A stretch of DNA of 22,142 bases from a virus. The stretch covers positions 1 through 22,142 of the IMG/VR virus record IMGVR_UViG_3300011114_000547; one strand, given 5' to 3'. The first letter of the stretch is position 1; every line of letters begins with the position of its first letter. Made by a program: the position numbers and the translations under genes. Positions 16,801-22,142 of this stretch are shown here, piece after piece. The notes beneath the pieces are model-generated. The model searched no databases. It saw only the letters and a program-made list of their open reading frames with translations, and was not told where the DNA came from.

Positions 16801-17303
16801 AAGTAGATAAAAGAAACCCTAAAGCCCCGACCGTTGGCCAATACGCCGATCAAGTTTTGGCGCGATTGATTCCCACTGCGGAAGCTAAGGGGATGGCCGA
16901 TGGTGGCAGCGTAGATGCTGAGCGTCAGCGTGTTGAAAACGAAATACGCAAACTGCCTTGGTTCAGAAATTATGTTCGTAAGTTTGGTGAGGAGCCAAAT
17001 CTTTCAGCGACGGCTGACTATGATTACTTCACCGCATTTAAGTCCGGAGCGTTGCCGGACGAATCAGATCACTGGCCTTCATATACTCCGGACGGAAAAA
17101 TCCGTTTAAAAAAAGAAGGGCATCCGACGCTGTGGAAGACAAATTTCATGGATGCAACCGGTATCGACCCGGACACCATTGGCATAAAGAATGAGCAGGA
17201 AGCTCAGGCTTACATCAACGCTAGACGGGTCAAAAGATCCCAAGGTGGCGCTGCATACACCCCAGCAGAAGAGGTCTTGCTAAGACGCTACTCAAGCAGG
17301 TAG
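13899..17303 (+). CDS. Large internal virion protein with C-terminal lytic transglycosylase (SLT) domain
   Basis: An 1134-aa protein. The N-terminus has a tandem DYSKLSD motif (residues 5-11, 21-27) and an Ala/Pro linker. It continues as long charged helices (about 240-345), a helical middle and a hydrophobic pair of segments (about 693-735), possibly membrane-inserting. The domain at about 850-990 has the transglycosylase signature: catalytic-Glu motif YEQESSSGK (E877), AKGPMQIT (894-901) and AAYYGGP (950-956). The C-terminal ~135 residues begin GMADGGSVD and are of unknown function. It would cleave peptidoglycan locally so DNA can cross the envelope, like T7 gp16. In T7 gp16 the SLT domain is N-terminal; here it is near the C-terminus. 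The start ATG 13899 is 3 bases after the upstream stop. Confidence 0.85.
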   Translation: MADIDYSKLSDEELEALSRGDYSKLSDATLQMLAGEKPAAKPAAPAPTPAAPADRRRFPMLPRDVRTPTDVSPGRGVSGLMSIPGGFLDIATGLTGLFGETETSRELRALEQKLAEKAPVKETYEAGKIVPQLVPALTTAKLVSKIPVASKAAQAILQAAGQAGQAYAVTPSAPEPKLSDLVLEKPREEGIFGLGPRGEAALIEGGLGLAGEAIGPIVRGGTDFARSVRAGLTGRIRGVPTTPVTEEEKAALEIARKRGAPETAELSEAEKAAAEARAERNRIKAAEAEQKLALEQQRQALLARKKAAEEAEAKALETVELTPTRGKQELGQRLRDVVMSARKKYLDARNQAIGKFESGDEIPVFTAAKERESVGDFITSTKSFEDLVTYLKDRSSTGDFGLRNLTQPQMDAIDKVLEQITPKKRVIERVIDKAGNVTEKEVFKEVPISFEKLEAIRRLVSGQAPGTPELGFDALKGKTRDGILSKIESTLENFSKGFEDYKAAYAETSEPLDFLKVNSVGKKAATFQKFSQEQFQANPESVLDALLNNPSKTNADNLLKFVGNENKDEIEQVVLEALVNKAGGKASGYTKVLDKYDDFLEAFPTAKARLQEEAGVFEKATAPSRAAFEEATAGLEGIKLARESAKNRSRIASAAFERAESIRVAAKDRVQALNELDEDTLIAVSEAANKIPLNTSLGLAQAAALAAIAGGVGAVANDSPVAGILAITGGALGRKQVKNAFARKRKEVADRIETELRKIITDRSGGRAASIQTRIDNETGIMDAQRIANEALRNLGIKPGTGAVTANMIYKAFATDKGADAASEGASEPAGEEGLVPGEEGEAESAADGQSYDIDAIISSRGAEDLSPVIKSIYEQESSSGKAENLDKENYAGAKGPMQITRDTFDAMRNKGMIPEDYSFDNLSHLAEAGVVLIQDLAKRYDNDPEKIAAAYYGGPKAVTAQGINRNQVDKRNPKAPTVGQYADQVLARLIPTAEAKGMADGGSVDAERQRVENEIRKLPWFRNYVRKFGEEPNLSATADYDYFTAFKSGALPDESDHWPSYTPDGKIRLKKEGHPTLWKTNFMDATGIDPDTIGIKNEQEAQAYINARRVKRSQGGAAYTPAEEVLLRRYSSR

Positions 17304-17313
17304 AGTCAACCCT

Positions 17314-17544
17314 ATGAATAAGAAGGACAAGTACACGCCGGTCCAGATTGAGGACGGGAAGTGGTACAGGGTCCGGGGTTATACGCACACGGAATGCTGC
17401 GACTGCGCTTTGGTACACAAGGAAGAGTACCGATTAAACGACGGCCATTTGGAGTGGAGGGCTACCCGTGATGATCGGGCCACTCGGAAGCGCCGCAAAG
17501 AACTGGGGATAAAGGTGCAAAGTGCCTCAAATACTGACGGATGA
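17314..17544 (+). CDS. Conserved small phage Cys protein, function unknown
   Basis: A 76-aa basic protein. The central segment reads ECCDCALVHKEEYRLNDG, followed by HLEWRATRDDRATRKRR. This 'CCDCxLxH...DG...R.xRxDRATxxxRR' pattern is familiar from small proteins near the replication or packaging genes of many proteobacterial phages; I know no assigned function. The C-C-x-C-x3-H cluster could bind a metal, and the Arg-rich tail could touch nucleic acid. Its 3' end overlaps the next gene by 23 bases in another frame, so the two are likely co-translated. Confidence 0.7.
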   Translation: MNKKDKYTPVQIEDGKWYRVRGYTHTECCDCALVHKEEYRLNDGHLEWRATRDDRATRKRRKELGIKVQSASNTDG

Positions 17545-18529
17545 AGAATTCAAGTTTGTATGGGAATCTTGTAGGGGAGACGCCAAAAAGGTAGCAGAGC
17601 GATCAGGGATTACTCTCAGACAGGTTTACAACCGGCGGCGATACCTTGAGGGCAAGTATTCGATTAGCTTGAAGGCTAAGACTAGACCCGCTGGCAATTA
17701 CGACAACAGCGAAAAAATAAAAACAGCAGAGCGTTTGGATAAGCTGGCTGAAACGCGACAAAATCGTTATGAAAAAGAAATGGGCATCAACGTCAAGAAC
17801 GGCGTGGTGCTCGTGGGCTCAGATGCACACTACTGGCCCTTAATCGTCTCTAAGGCGCACGAAGCTTTTTGCAAGTTAGCTAAAGAGCTTAGTCCATCTA
17901 TTGTCGTTCTGAATGGCGACATTTTGGACGGCGCTCGGATCAGCCGTCACCCGCGAAACCTATGGGAAAAGCAGCCGTCGCTTAAAGACGAGTTGGCAGC
18001 GGTTCAGGACCGTTGTGCTGAGATTGAGCGTGCTGCTCCAAAGGCTGCGTTGATACGAACGATTGGTAACCACGACGCTCGTTTTGAGCGGTATCTGTGC
18101 GAGAACGCGCCAGAGCTGGAAGAGATGAGCGGGTCTACTTTGCTTGACTATCTTCCACGCTGGCGGGCTGGATGGACCGTTCACATCAATGCGCAGACAG
18201 AGGGGTGGACCGTTATACGGCATCGGCCTGTATCGGGTGGCATTCATTCAGCCTATAACAGCGTATTGAAGTCCGGCGTGAACTACGTGCATGGTCACCT
18301 TCATAAGCTGGAACACAAGCCATGGGGCGATTACCGTGGCCGTCACTGGGGCATTGACTGTGGGACGCTGGCTGATCCCAAAGGACCACAGTTCAACTAC
18401 ACCGAAGCAGGGCCGCTCAATTGGGGCAGCGGGTTCTACGTGCTGACTTACAGAGACGGGCTGATGCTGCCACCAGAGCCGTGCATTATTGAGCACGAAC
18501 GAGCGTGGTTCCGGGGCAAAGAAGTCTAG
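17522..18529 (+). CDS. Helix-turn-helix plus metallophosphoesterase protein
   Basis: A 335-aa protein starting at GTG 17522 behind AAAGGTG, inside the end of the preceding gene. Residues 20-45 (DAKKVAERSGITLRQVYNRR) form a likely DNA-binding helix-turn-helix, followed by a charged linker. Residues ~94-290 are a calcineurin-like phosphoesterase with every core metal motif: D101-A-H103, GD133, GNHD 182-185, H234 (possible) and GHLH 258-261. Family members hydrolyse phosphomonoesters or diesters, including nucleic acids (SbcD/Mre11) and phosphoproteins. The HTH suggests the substrate or site is DNA, but this is inference. It is the last gene of the plus-strand operon. Its TAG stop shares the CTAG with the stop of the opposing gene. 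The phosphoesterase call is firm; the substrate is unknown. Confidence 0.85.
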   Translation: MPQILTDEEFKFVWESCRGDAKKVAERSGITLRQVYNRRRYLEGKYSISLKAKTRPAGNYDNSEKIKTAERLDKLAETRQNRYEKEMGINVKNGVVLVGSDAHYWPLIVSKAHEAFCKLAKELSPSIVVLNGDILDGARISRHPRNLWEKQPSLKDELAAVQDRCAEIERAAPKAALIRTIGNHDARFERYLCENAPELEEMSGSTLLDYLPRWRAGWTVHINAQTEGWTVIRHRPVSGGIHSAYNSVLKSGVNYVHGHLHKLEHKPWGDYRGRHWGIDCGTLADPKGPQFNYTEAGPLNWGSGFYVLTYRDGLMLPPEPCIIEHERAWFRGKEV

Positions 18530-18870
18530 GGAAACCGGACCCCTTCAGTATCCACGCGCTGGTTCTGGAGTGAGTCTACGTAAGCCGTAACGATGGCTTC
18601 GATGAATTGATCAAACTGATCTGGCCTGAACTCCAGAAAGTTATAAGTCCCGCTGGCTTCGATGAACATCCCGGCAGCGGCAGAGGCTTCGTTGAGAGCG
18701 ATCTTCTCGTTGGGTGACTTGTCGATCATGTAGTTATCCATGCACTTGATGGAACAAAACTCGGCTTTTGCACGCTTATGTCCCCGTTCGGGAATGTACA
18801 AAAAGCCCCTCGCCTGCCTCCGGCATATCGCGCAGGAACCGAAAGCCGACAATCTCCGTATACTTGCCAT
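18526..18870 (-). CDS. Small zinc-binding phage protein (possibly DUF6511-type)
   Basis: A 114-aa protein. C13-x2-C16 and C39-x3-C43 form a likely zinc site in the first 45 residues; the rest is helical (NEASAAAGMFIEASGTYNFL, FDQFIEAIVTAYVDSLQNQ). ATG 18870 lies 95 bases inside the helicase gene in another frame, with AAGG about 9 bases before it. A later start at M44 would delete all four cysteines, so the long overlap is favoured. It ends the minus-strand replication operon. I associate this architecture with a phage domain of unknown function (DUF6511), but am not certain. Role unknown; it may bind nucleic acid or assist the helicase. Confidence 0.7.
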   Translation of the reverse strand: MASIRRLSAFGSCAICRRQARGFLYIPERGHKRAKAEFCSIKCMDNYMIDKSPNEKIALNEASAAAGMFIEASGTYNFLEFRPDQFDQFIEAIVTAYVDSLQNQRVDTEGVRFP

Positions 18871-20413
18871 TCTTTTGAACCTTAATCTCGACGGGCTTCA
18901 GTAGCGTATTACTTGTTTTGATCGCCTCTTCGGTGGACTTCGGAATGCTTCCGGGGCCAATCATGCGCTGCGCCCACCACTTGACCGCCTTGTCACGCGG
19001 ATATCCCTTGTGCTCGAAACACACCCACTCCCGAAAGACTGCTAGCCCGGAGCGGTACTCGACCCGCATGCTGACCGGGCTTCCGGGCTTAACGTGTTGC
19101 CTGTACGCAACAGCATTGACCGGCACCCACTGCGAGGGGATAGCCGCGCTCATTACCGGCAGCGTGGTCGCCGTAGACTCAATCTCAGGCTCTCTCGGTG
19201 GCCAGACGTAGCCACAGTCGGGGCATTCGGACGACCCCGCAAAGACGATGCTCTGACACTCCGGGCAGGTTTTAGTCGGCGCTACGCCTTCTCCGTCGCT
19301 CTGGCGGGGCTTCTTGGGGTTAACCCGGTCCACGGGGCCGTGACGCGCAATGTTGCCCGCAAAGTCGAGCACCAGACAGTCATCCTTGCCCGGATGGTTG
19401 CGCATGCCTCGACCCATGATCTGTATATACAAACCGGTTGACTGGGTCGGGCGTAGGATGGCCAACAGGTCTACCGCTGGGGCGTTGAACCCGGTGGTCA
19501 GTACGCCCATGGAGGCAATCGCTCGGATCTTGCCAGCCTTGAAGTCACCGATAATCTTGTCGCGCTCGGTACGAGCCGTGTCGCCAAAGATGGTCGCGCA
19601 GTCGATGCCGTGGGCTTTGATCAGGTCAGCTATGTGGGTTGCGTGGGCAACGCCAGAGCAGAAGATTAGCCACGAGCGGCGATCCTTCCCGTACTCCAAA
19701 ATCTCTTTGACCGCAGCTTCGTTAATGTCGTCGCGATCTACTGCGCGTTCCAGCTCACCCTGAATGTACTCGCCACCTCGGGTGCCGACGCCTTCCACCT
19801 TGAGTCGCGTCTTTGGCTGTTTGGACACCAGCTTCGTCAAATACCCGTCGCGCACCATGTCCGAAAGCGGGGCCTCGTAAGAGACGGCATCGAACAGCGC
19901 GTCCTTACCGCTATAGAGCACCCCAGAGTCGAGTCGATACGGCGTGGCCGTAAGCCCTATGACGCGCAAGTGAGGGTTCATCACCTTAAGGTTGCTCAGA
20001 AACTTTTGATACATCGTGTTCGTCTTGCGCGGAATTAGGTGGGCCTCGTCCACGAGCACAAGGTCTACCTTCACAAACTTCGACGCTTTGCGGTGCACGG
20101 ACTGTATCCCGCAGAACACAATCGACGGGTCGTAGTCGCGCTTATTTAAGCCAGCCGAATTGATGCCAGCCGGGGCTTCGGGCCAGATTGTTTTGAGCTC
20201 ATCGTAGTTTTGCTTAATAAGTTCACGAACGTGCGTGACGATTAAGATTTTCGTATCAGGCCACTGCTGCAAAATCTGACGGCAAAACTCCGCAATGACA
20301 ATGCTTTTGCCGGTGCCTGTAGGGAGCACGATCAGCGGGTTCCCGTCATTCTCGCCTAAGTAACGCAGCGTAGCTTCGATGGATTCGTTTTGATATGGGC
20401 GTAGTGTAATCAC
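18776..20413 (-). CDS. Superfamily II DEAH helicase with zinc ribbon (RadD/SSL2-like)
   Basis: A 545-aa protein. The start is GTG 20413, overlapping the upstream TGA (GTGA). Motifs in order: Q-like RPYQNE (5-10), Walker A PTGTGKS (31-37), IVTHVRELI (Ia), DEAH (122-125), TAT (155-157), a second RecA-like fold with VLTTGFNAP (304-312) and QIMGRGMR (331-338, motif VI). After it comes a zinc ribbon C383-x2-C386-x10-C397-x2-C400 and a C-terminal domain with repeated W residues. E. coli RadD has the same helicase-then-zinc-finger plan and acts in recombination repair. This protein probably unwinds or remodels DNA during phage replication or recombination with the SSB-like and nuclease neighbours. 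Its last 31 codons are shared with the next gene in another frame. Confidence 0.88.
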   Translation of the reverse strand: MITLRPYQNESIEATLRYLGENDGNPLIVLPTGTGKSIVIAEFCRQILQQWPDTKILIVTHVRELIKQNYDELKTIWPEAPAGINSAGLNKRDYDPSIVFCGIQSVHRKASKFVKVDLVLVDEAHLIPRKTNTMYQKFLSNLKVMNPHLRVIGLTATPYRLDSGVLYSGKDALFDAVSYEAPLSDMVRDGYLTKLVSKQPKTRLKVEGVGTRGGEYIQGELERAVDRDDINEAAVKEILEYGKDRRSWLIFCSGVAHATHIADLIKAHGIDCATIFGDTARTERDKIIGDFKAGKIRAIASMGVLTTGFNAPAVDLLAILRPTQSTGLYIQIMGRGMRNHPGKDDCLVLDFAGNIARHGPVDRVNPKKPRQSDGEGVAPTKTCPECQSIVFAGSSECPDCGYVWPPREPEIESTATTLPVMSAAIPSQWVPVNAVAYRQHVKPGSPVSMRVEYRSGLAVFREWVCFEHKGYPRDKAVKWWAQRMIGPGSIPKSTEEAIKTSNTLLKPVEIKVQKNGKYTEIVGFRFLRDMPEAGEGLFVHSRTGT

Positions 20414-20610
20414 GAGTTAAGTTCTGGTTTGGGTAAGTGTGAAAGGATTTTCATTGCAATGGCTTTGACTCTTATGAGCTCAACCATGTTTTCAGACATC
20501 ACCATGGCGTAACCATACAGATCAAGGCTCTTTAGAATTATCAGCATGTCTTCGTCTGTCAGAGTGAACTCTGCAATCGCTTCCTCTTCTATTTCGCCGT
20601 GTTGATCCAT
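20410..20610 (-). CDS. Small acidic protein between nuclease and helicase, function unknown
   Basis: A 66-aa protein. I choose ATG 20610 (MDQHGEIEEEA), which has GGGGGA about 9 bases upstream, over a TTG at 20643 with no good site. The N-terminus is acidic (EIEEEAIAEFTLTDED); the rest is a likely helical hairpin with many Met and Leu (MLIILKSLDLYGYAMVMSEN, then MVELIRVKAIAMKILSHL). It overlaps the nuclease gene by 22 bases and the helicase by 4 bases, so all three are probably translated together. There is no Cys or DNA-binding motif. It may be an adaptor or regulator of the nuclease or helicase, which is inference from position only. Confidence 0.65.
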   Translation of the reverse strand: MDQHGEIEEEAIAEFTLTDEDMLIILKSLDLYGYAMVMSENMVELIRVKAIAMKILSHLPKPELNS

Positions 20611-21539
20611 ATAGACCCGTCCCCCATTTTGTACTCGACCCAATTAGGACCCGAGTTTACCTGTTCACCGGGGATCAAGTCGGGGACGAAAAGATGACTG
20701 TCACATCCGCGTTCTTGGGACTGAGCATCCAAGTCTTTGTTATGTAATTCGCACTTCCAGCCGCCTGTTTCGAGCGGTGTGCTATGCAGGCAAGTACGGC
20801 AGGATTTATTGCGTGGCATATCTTGCTCGTGACACATACTGTGAAACGTGCAGTACTTGCATTCGTGCCATGCTGGGTCACGAGAAATCTTCATCGGCGG
20901 GTGCGGCGAGAAAATAATCCGCCTAGCCTTTTCGATAAACTTCTCGGCTTCGCCCGGATCGTACTCCGTTATAACACTTGTTAAATCCCGCACCCCCGGC
21001 GACCCTGCCGTTAAGTAATGCTTCTTAGCCCCGAAGAAGTGCATGTAAATCTGAGCCTGTGCGTAGTACACCGGGTCCCAGTTACGAAGTGCCGTAGCCT
21101 GATCGGCGCTAACAAGTTTTTGCAGCTTCTTAAACTTCTGCTCGTTGATGATCTTGCATTCCCATACGTACAATGTGTGTACATCTTGCAGAAGCCCAGT
21201 TATCAAACCGTCGCAATTGCCGCGAAAATGCCCGCCTAGGGCTTCAAACGAGTGCTGGACACCGGGTTCCTTTTCCGTGGAAAGATCGATTCCGGGTACG
21301 GCCCGCAACAGCGCTGCAACTACCTGTTCGCCCCGGTGTCCATCGTTAATTCTGCGCAGGCCAGCGGCTTCGATGAAGCCACGCTTGACCCAGCGAAAGC
21401 TCAACCACAATTTGCGGTCGCAAACGTCGCCAATAGCCGAAGCCCCAAGGTAAGGACGAATCCTTACTTCTTGAGAGTTCTCCAGCACGTTATCGATGGC
21501 GCGTAATGTTAAATCTTCAAACTCTGGAATCTTAACCAT
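20589..21539 (-). CDS. PD-(D/E)XK exonuclease with Cas4/AddB-like Fe-S cysteines
   Basis: A 316-aa protein; ATG 21539 follows a strong GGAGG. Nuclease marks: GHRGE (67-71), D110 in GNCDGL, E127-C-K129 (the ExK of the core) and Q161-xxx-Y165 (motif IV). Four cysteines sit as in Cas4 and AddB, one before the nuclease core (C40 in GDVCDRKLW) and three after it (C227-x2-C230-x5-C236), and would hold a 4Fe-4S cluster. A second Cys/His group follows (C247-x2-C250, C263, H266, C279, H282), perhaps a zinc site. These enzymes degrade DNA ends to produce single strands for recombination. The flanking ssDNA-binding and helicase genes fit phage replication/recombination. No Cas1 or Cas2 is present, so a CRISPR role is not indicated. 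Confidence 0.85.
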   Translation of the reverse strand: MVKIPEFEDLTLRAIDNVLENSQEVRIRPYLGASAIGDVCDRKLWLSFRWVKRGFIEAAGLRRINDGHRGEQVVAALLRAVPGIDLSTEKEPGVQHSFEALGGHFRGNCDGLITGLLQDVHTLYVWECKIINEQKFKKLQKLVSADQATALRNWDPVYYAQAQIYMHFFGAKKHYLTAGSPGVRDLTSVITEYDPGEAEKFIEKARRIIFSPHPPMKISRDPAWHECKYCTFHSMCHEQDMPRNKSCRTCLHSTPLETGGWKCELHNKDLDAQSQERGCDSHLFVPDLIPGEQVNSGPNWVEYKMGDGSIWINTAK

Positions 21540-21623
21540 AACCCCTCCAAAGAAGGGCGCGACATACGTAAGAGCGAGTGGTGGGGGTTGGTGGTCTGCT
21601 CTCCCGAATGCCGCGCCCCGCTG
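21540..21623 (-). other. 84-base spacer between SSB-like and nuclease genes
   Basis: The longest non-coding gap in the window. It holds the nuclease ribosome site (GGAGG) and a 7-bp inverted repeat, GGGCGCG at 21555-21561 and CGCGCCC at 21612-21618, with a 50-base loop. The middle is purine-poor on the minus strand. I see no convincing promoter or terminator. Confidence 0.5.
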
Positions 21624-22118
21624 TTACTTCTTATGACGCTCCCAAGGCTTCGGTGCACCGGCCTGAGACGGCGCTGCGGCTTGAGGGGTTACAGCCGCGA
21701 CCTTTTGCGACACGGAGCCTTCAGCAGGTAAATACTTGGGCTGCGCCTCAAGAGTGCCCTGCTTGTTCTCCTTGTGTTTGATCACCACGCGGATCGGCTT
21801 GAAGTGCAGCTCATCGGACTCTGAAGGCGGAAGCGCCATTCCGAGTGCCGTGTAGATCGCGTGGAACTGCCGCTGAGCAATGCTCTGGGCCTGCTCGTTG
21901 GTGTTCTTGAGATTGAGTCGATCCCAAAACTTGCGACCCGGCGCGCAGGGACCGCTCAGCACATCAAACTCCAACTGCAAATACCAGCCGCTGCCGGACT
22001 TGGTGTCGCGGCGCTCGGACTTGATGATCTGCATGACGTACTCGCCAGCCGGGAGAATCTCCGGAGCAGCGGGTTGAATGTTTTGGAAATCGTTAATGTT
22101 CAGGTCAAGCTTAGCCAT
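21624..22118 (-). CDS. DUF669-type single-stranded DNA-binding/recombination protein
   Basis: A 164-aa protein. I choose ATG 22118 (MAKLDLNINDF), nine bases after TTGGAGAG; a TTG at 22133 would add five residues but lacks its own site. The body matches the DUF669 pattern: LPAGEYVMQII, SERRDTKSGSGWYLQLEFDV, GRKFWDRLNLKNTNEQA and a later LHFKPIRVVIKHK strand. This is an OB-like beta-rich protein. The tail is Ala/Gln/Pro-rich and ends KPWERHKK. DUF669 proteins are encoded in phage replication/recombination clusters and are thought to act with nucleases or annealing proteins on ssDNA. It is the most upstream gene of the minus-strand operon within the window; more upstream genes probably lie beyond the right edge. 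Confidence 0.85.
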   Translation of the reverse strand: MAKLDLNINDFQNIQPAAPEILPAGEYVMQIIKSERRDTKSGSGWYLQLEFDVLSGPCAPGRKFWDRLNLKNTNEQAQSIAQRQFHAIYTALGMALPPSESDELHFKPIRVVIKHKENKQGTLEAQPKYLPAEGSVSQKVAAVTPQAAAPSQAGAPKPWERHKK

Positions 22119-22142
22119 TTTATTACTCTCCAACGATGTTGT

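Noticed and set aside
18400-18560. Bidirectional terminator between convergent operons
   Set aside because: Only 5-bp stems such as CCGCT/AGCGG are visible, inside coding sequence and without T-runs.
20589-21539. CRISPR adaptation (Cas4) role for the nuclease
   Set aside because: No repeat-spacer array, Cas1 or Cas2 is present; the context is a phage replication operon.
21555-21618. GGGCGCG/CGCGCCC inverted repeat as an operator or terminator
   Set aside because: Arms are only 7 bp with a 50-base loop in GC-rich sequence; chance is a sufficient explanation without conservation data.

Overview
This window looks like part of the genome of a tailed phage, probably a podovirus-type (short-tailed) phage of a Gram-negative bacterium. 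The evidence is a SU10/P22-like head-tail adaptor, a gp10/nozzle-like protein, a run of large internal (ejection) protein candidates ending in one with a lytic transglycosylase domain, a GH24 endolysin, and a replication/recombination block. It is densely coded: the largest gap between genes is 84 bases, so no stretch over 300 bases lacks a gene. I saw no tRNA, CRISPR array, integrase, repressor, transposase or reverse transcriptase. The host cannot be named from the sequence. Terminase, portal, major capsid protein and DNA polymerase are not in the window and presumably lie outside it.

Layout. (1) Bases 1-3332 (+) hold the 3' part of a giant tail-fibre-like gene with five visible LamG-like jelly-roll modules; it is open at the left edge. 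(2) Bases 3341-5301 (+) hold a tail-associated small gene followed by a tightly overlapped lysis cassette: a small membrane/coiled-coil protein, two holin-like membrane proteins and a GH24 lysozyme. (3) Bases 5302-5366 hold an extended -10 promoter candidate and an RNA hairpin. (4) Bases 5367-17303 (+) form the late structural operon: adaptor, beta-rich tail protein, nozzle-like protein, a 78-aa protein, then four large proteins typical of an internal/ejection complex (790, 355, 453 and 1134 aa). (5) Bases 17314-18529 (+) hold a conserved small Cys-containing phage protein and a helix-turn-helix/metallophosphoesterase. (6) Bases 18526-22118 (-) form the convergent replication/recombination operon. 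In transcription order it is a DUF669-type ssDNA-binding protein, a PD-(D/E)XK nuclease with a Cas4/AddB-like four-cysteine set, a 66-aa acidic protein, a RadD/SSL2-like helicase with a zinc ribbon, and a small zinc-binding protein. The two operons meet tail to tail and share a CTAG, which contains both stop codons.

Most noteworthy are three things. The fibre gene is a mosaic of GC-rich repeated linkers and AT-rich lectin cores, which suggests cassette exchange. The 790-aa virion protein candidate carries five spaced copies of a motif resembling the TonB box / plug start of TonB-dependent receptors. The compact SSB, Cas4-like nuclease and helicase module includes a 95-base out-of-frame overlap between helicase and zinc-finger genes.

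All function calls come from reading translated sequence and recalling family motifs; no database search was run.
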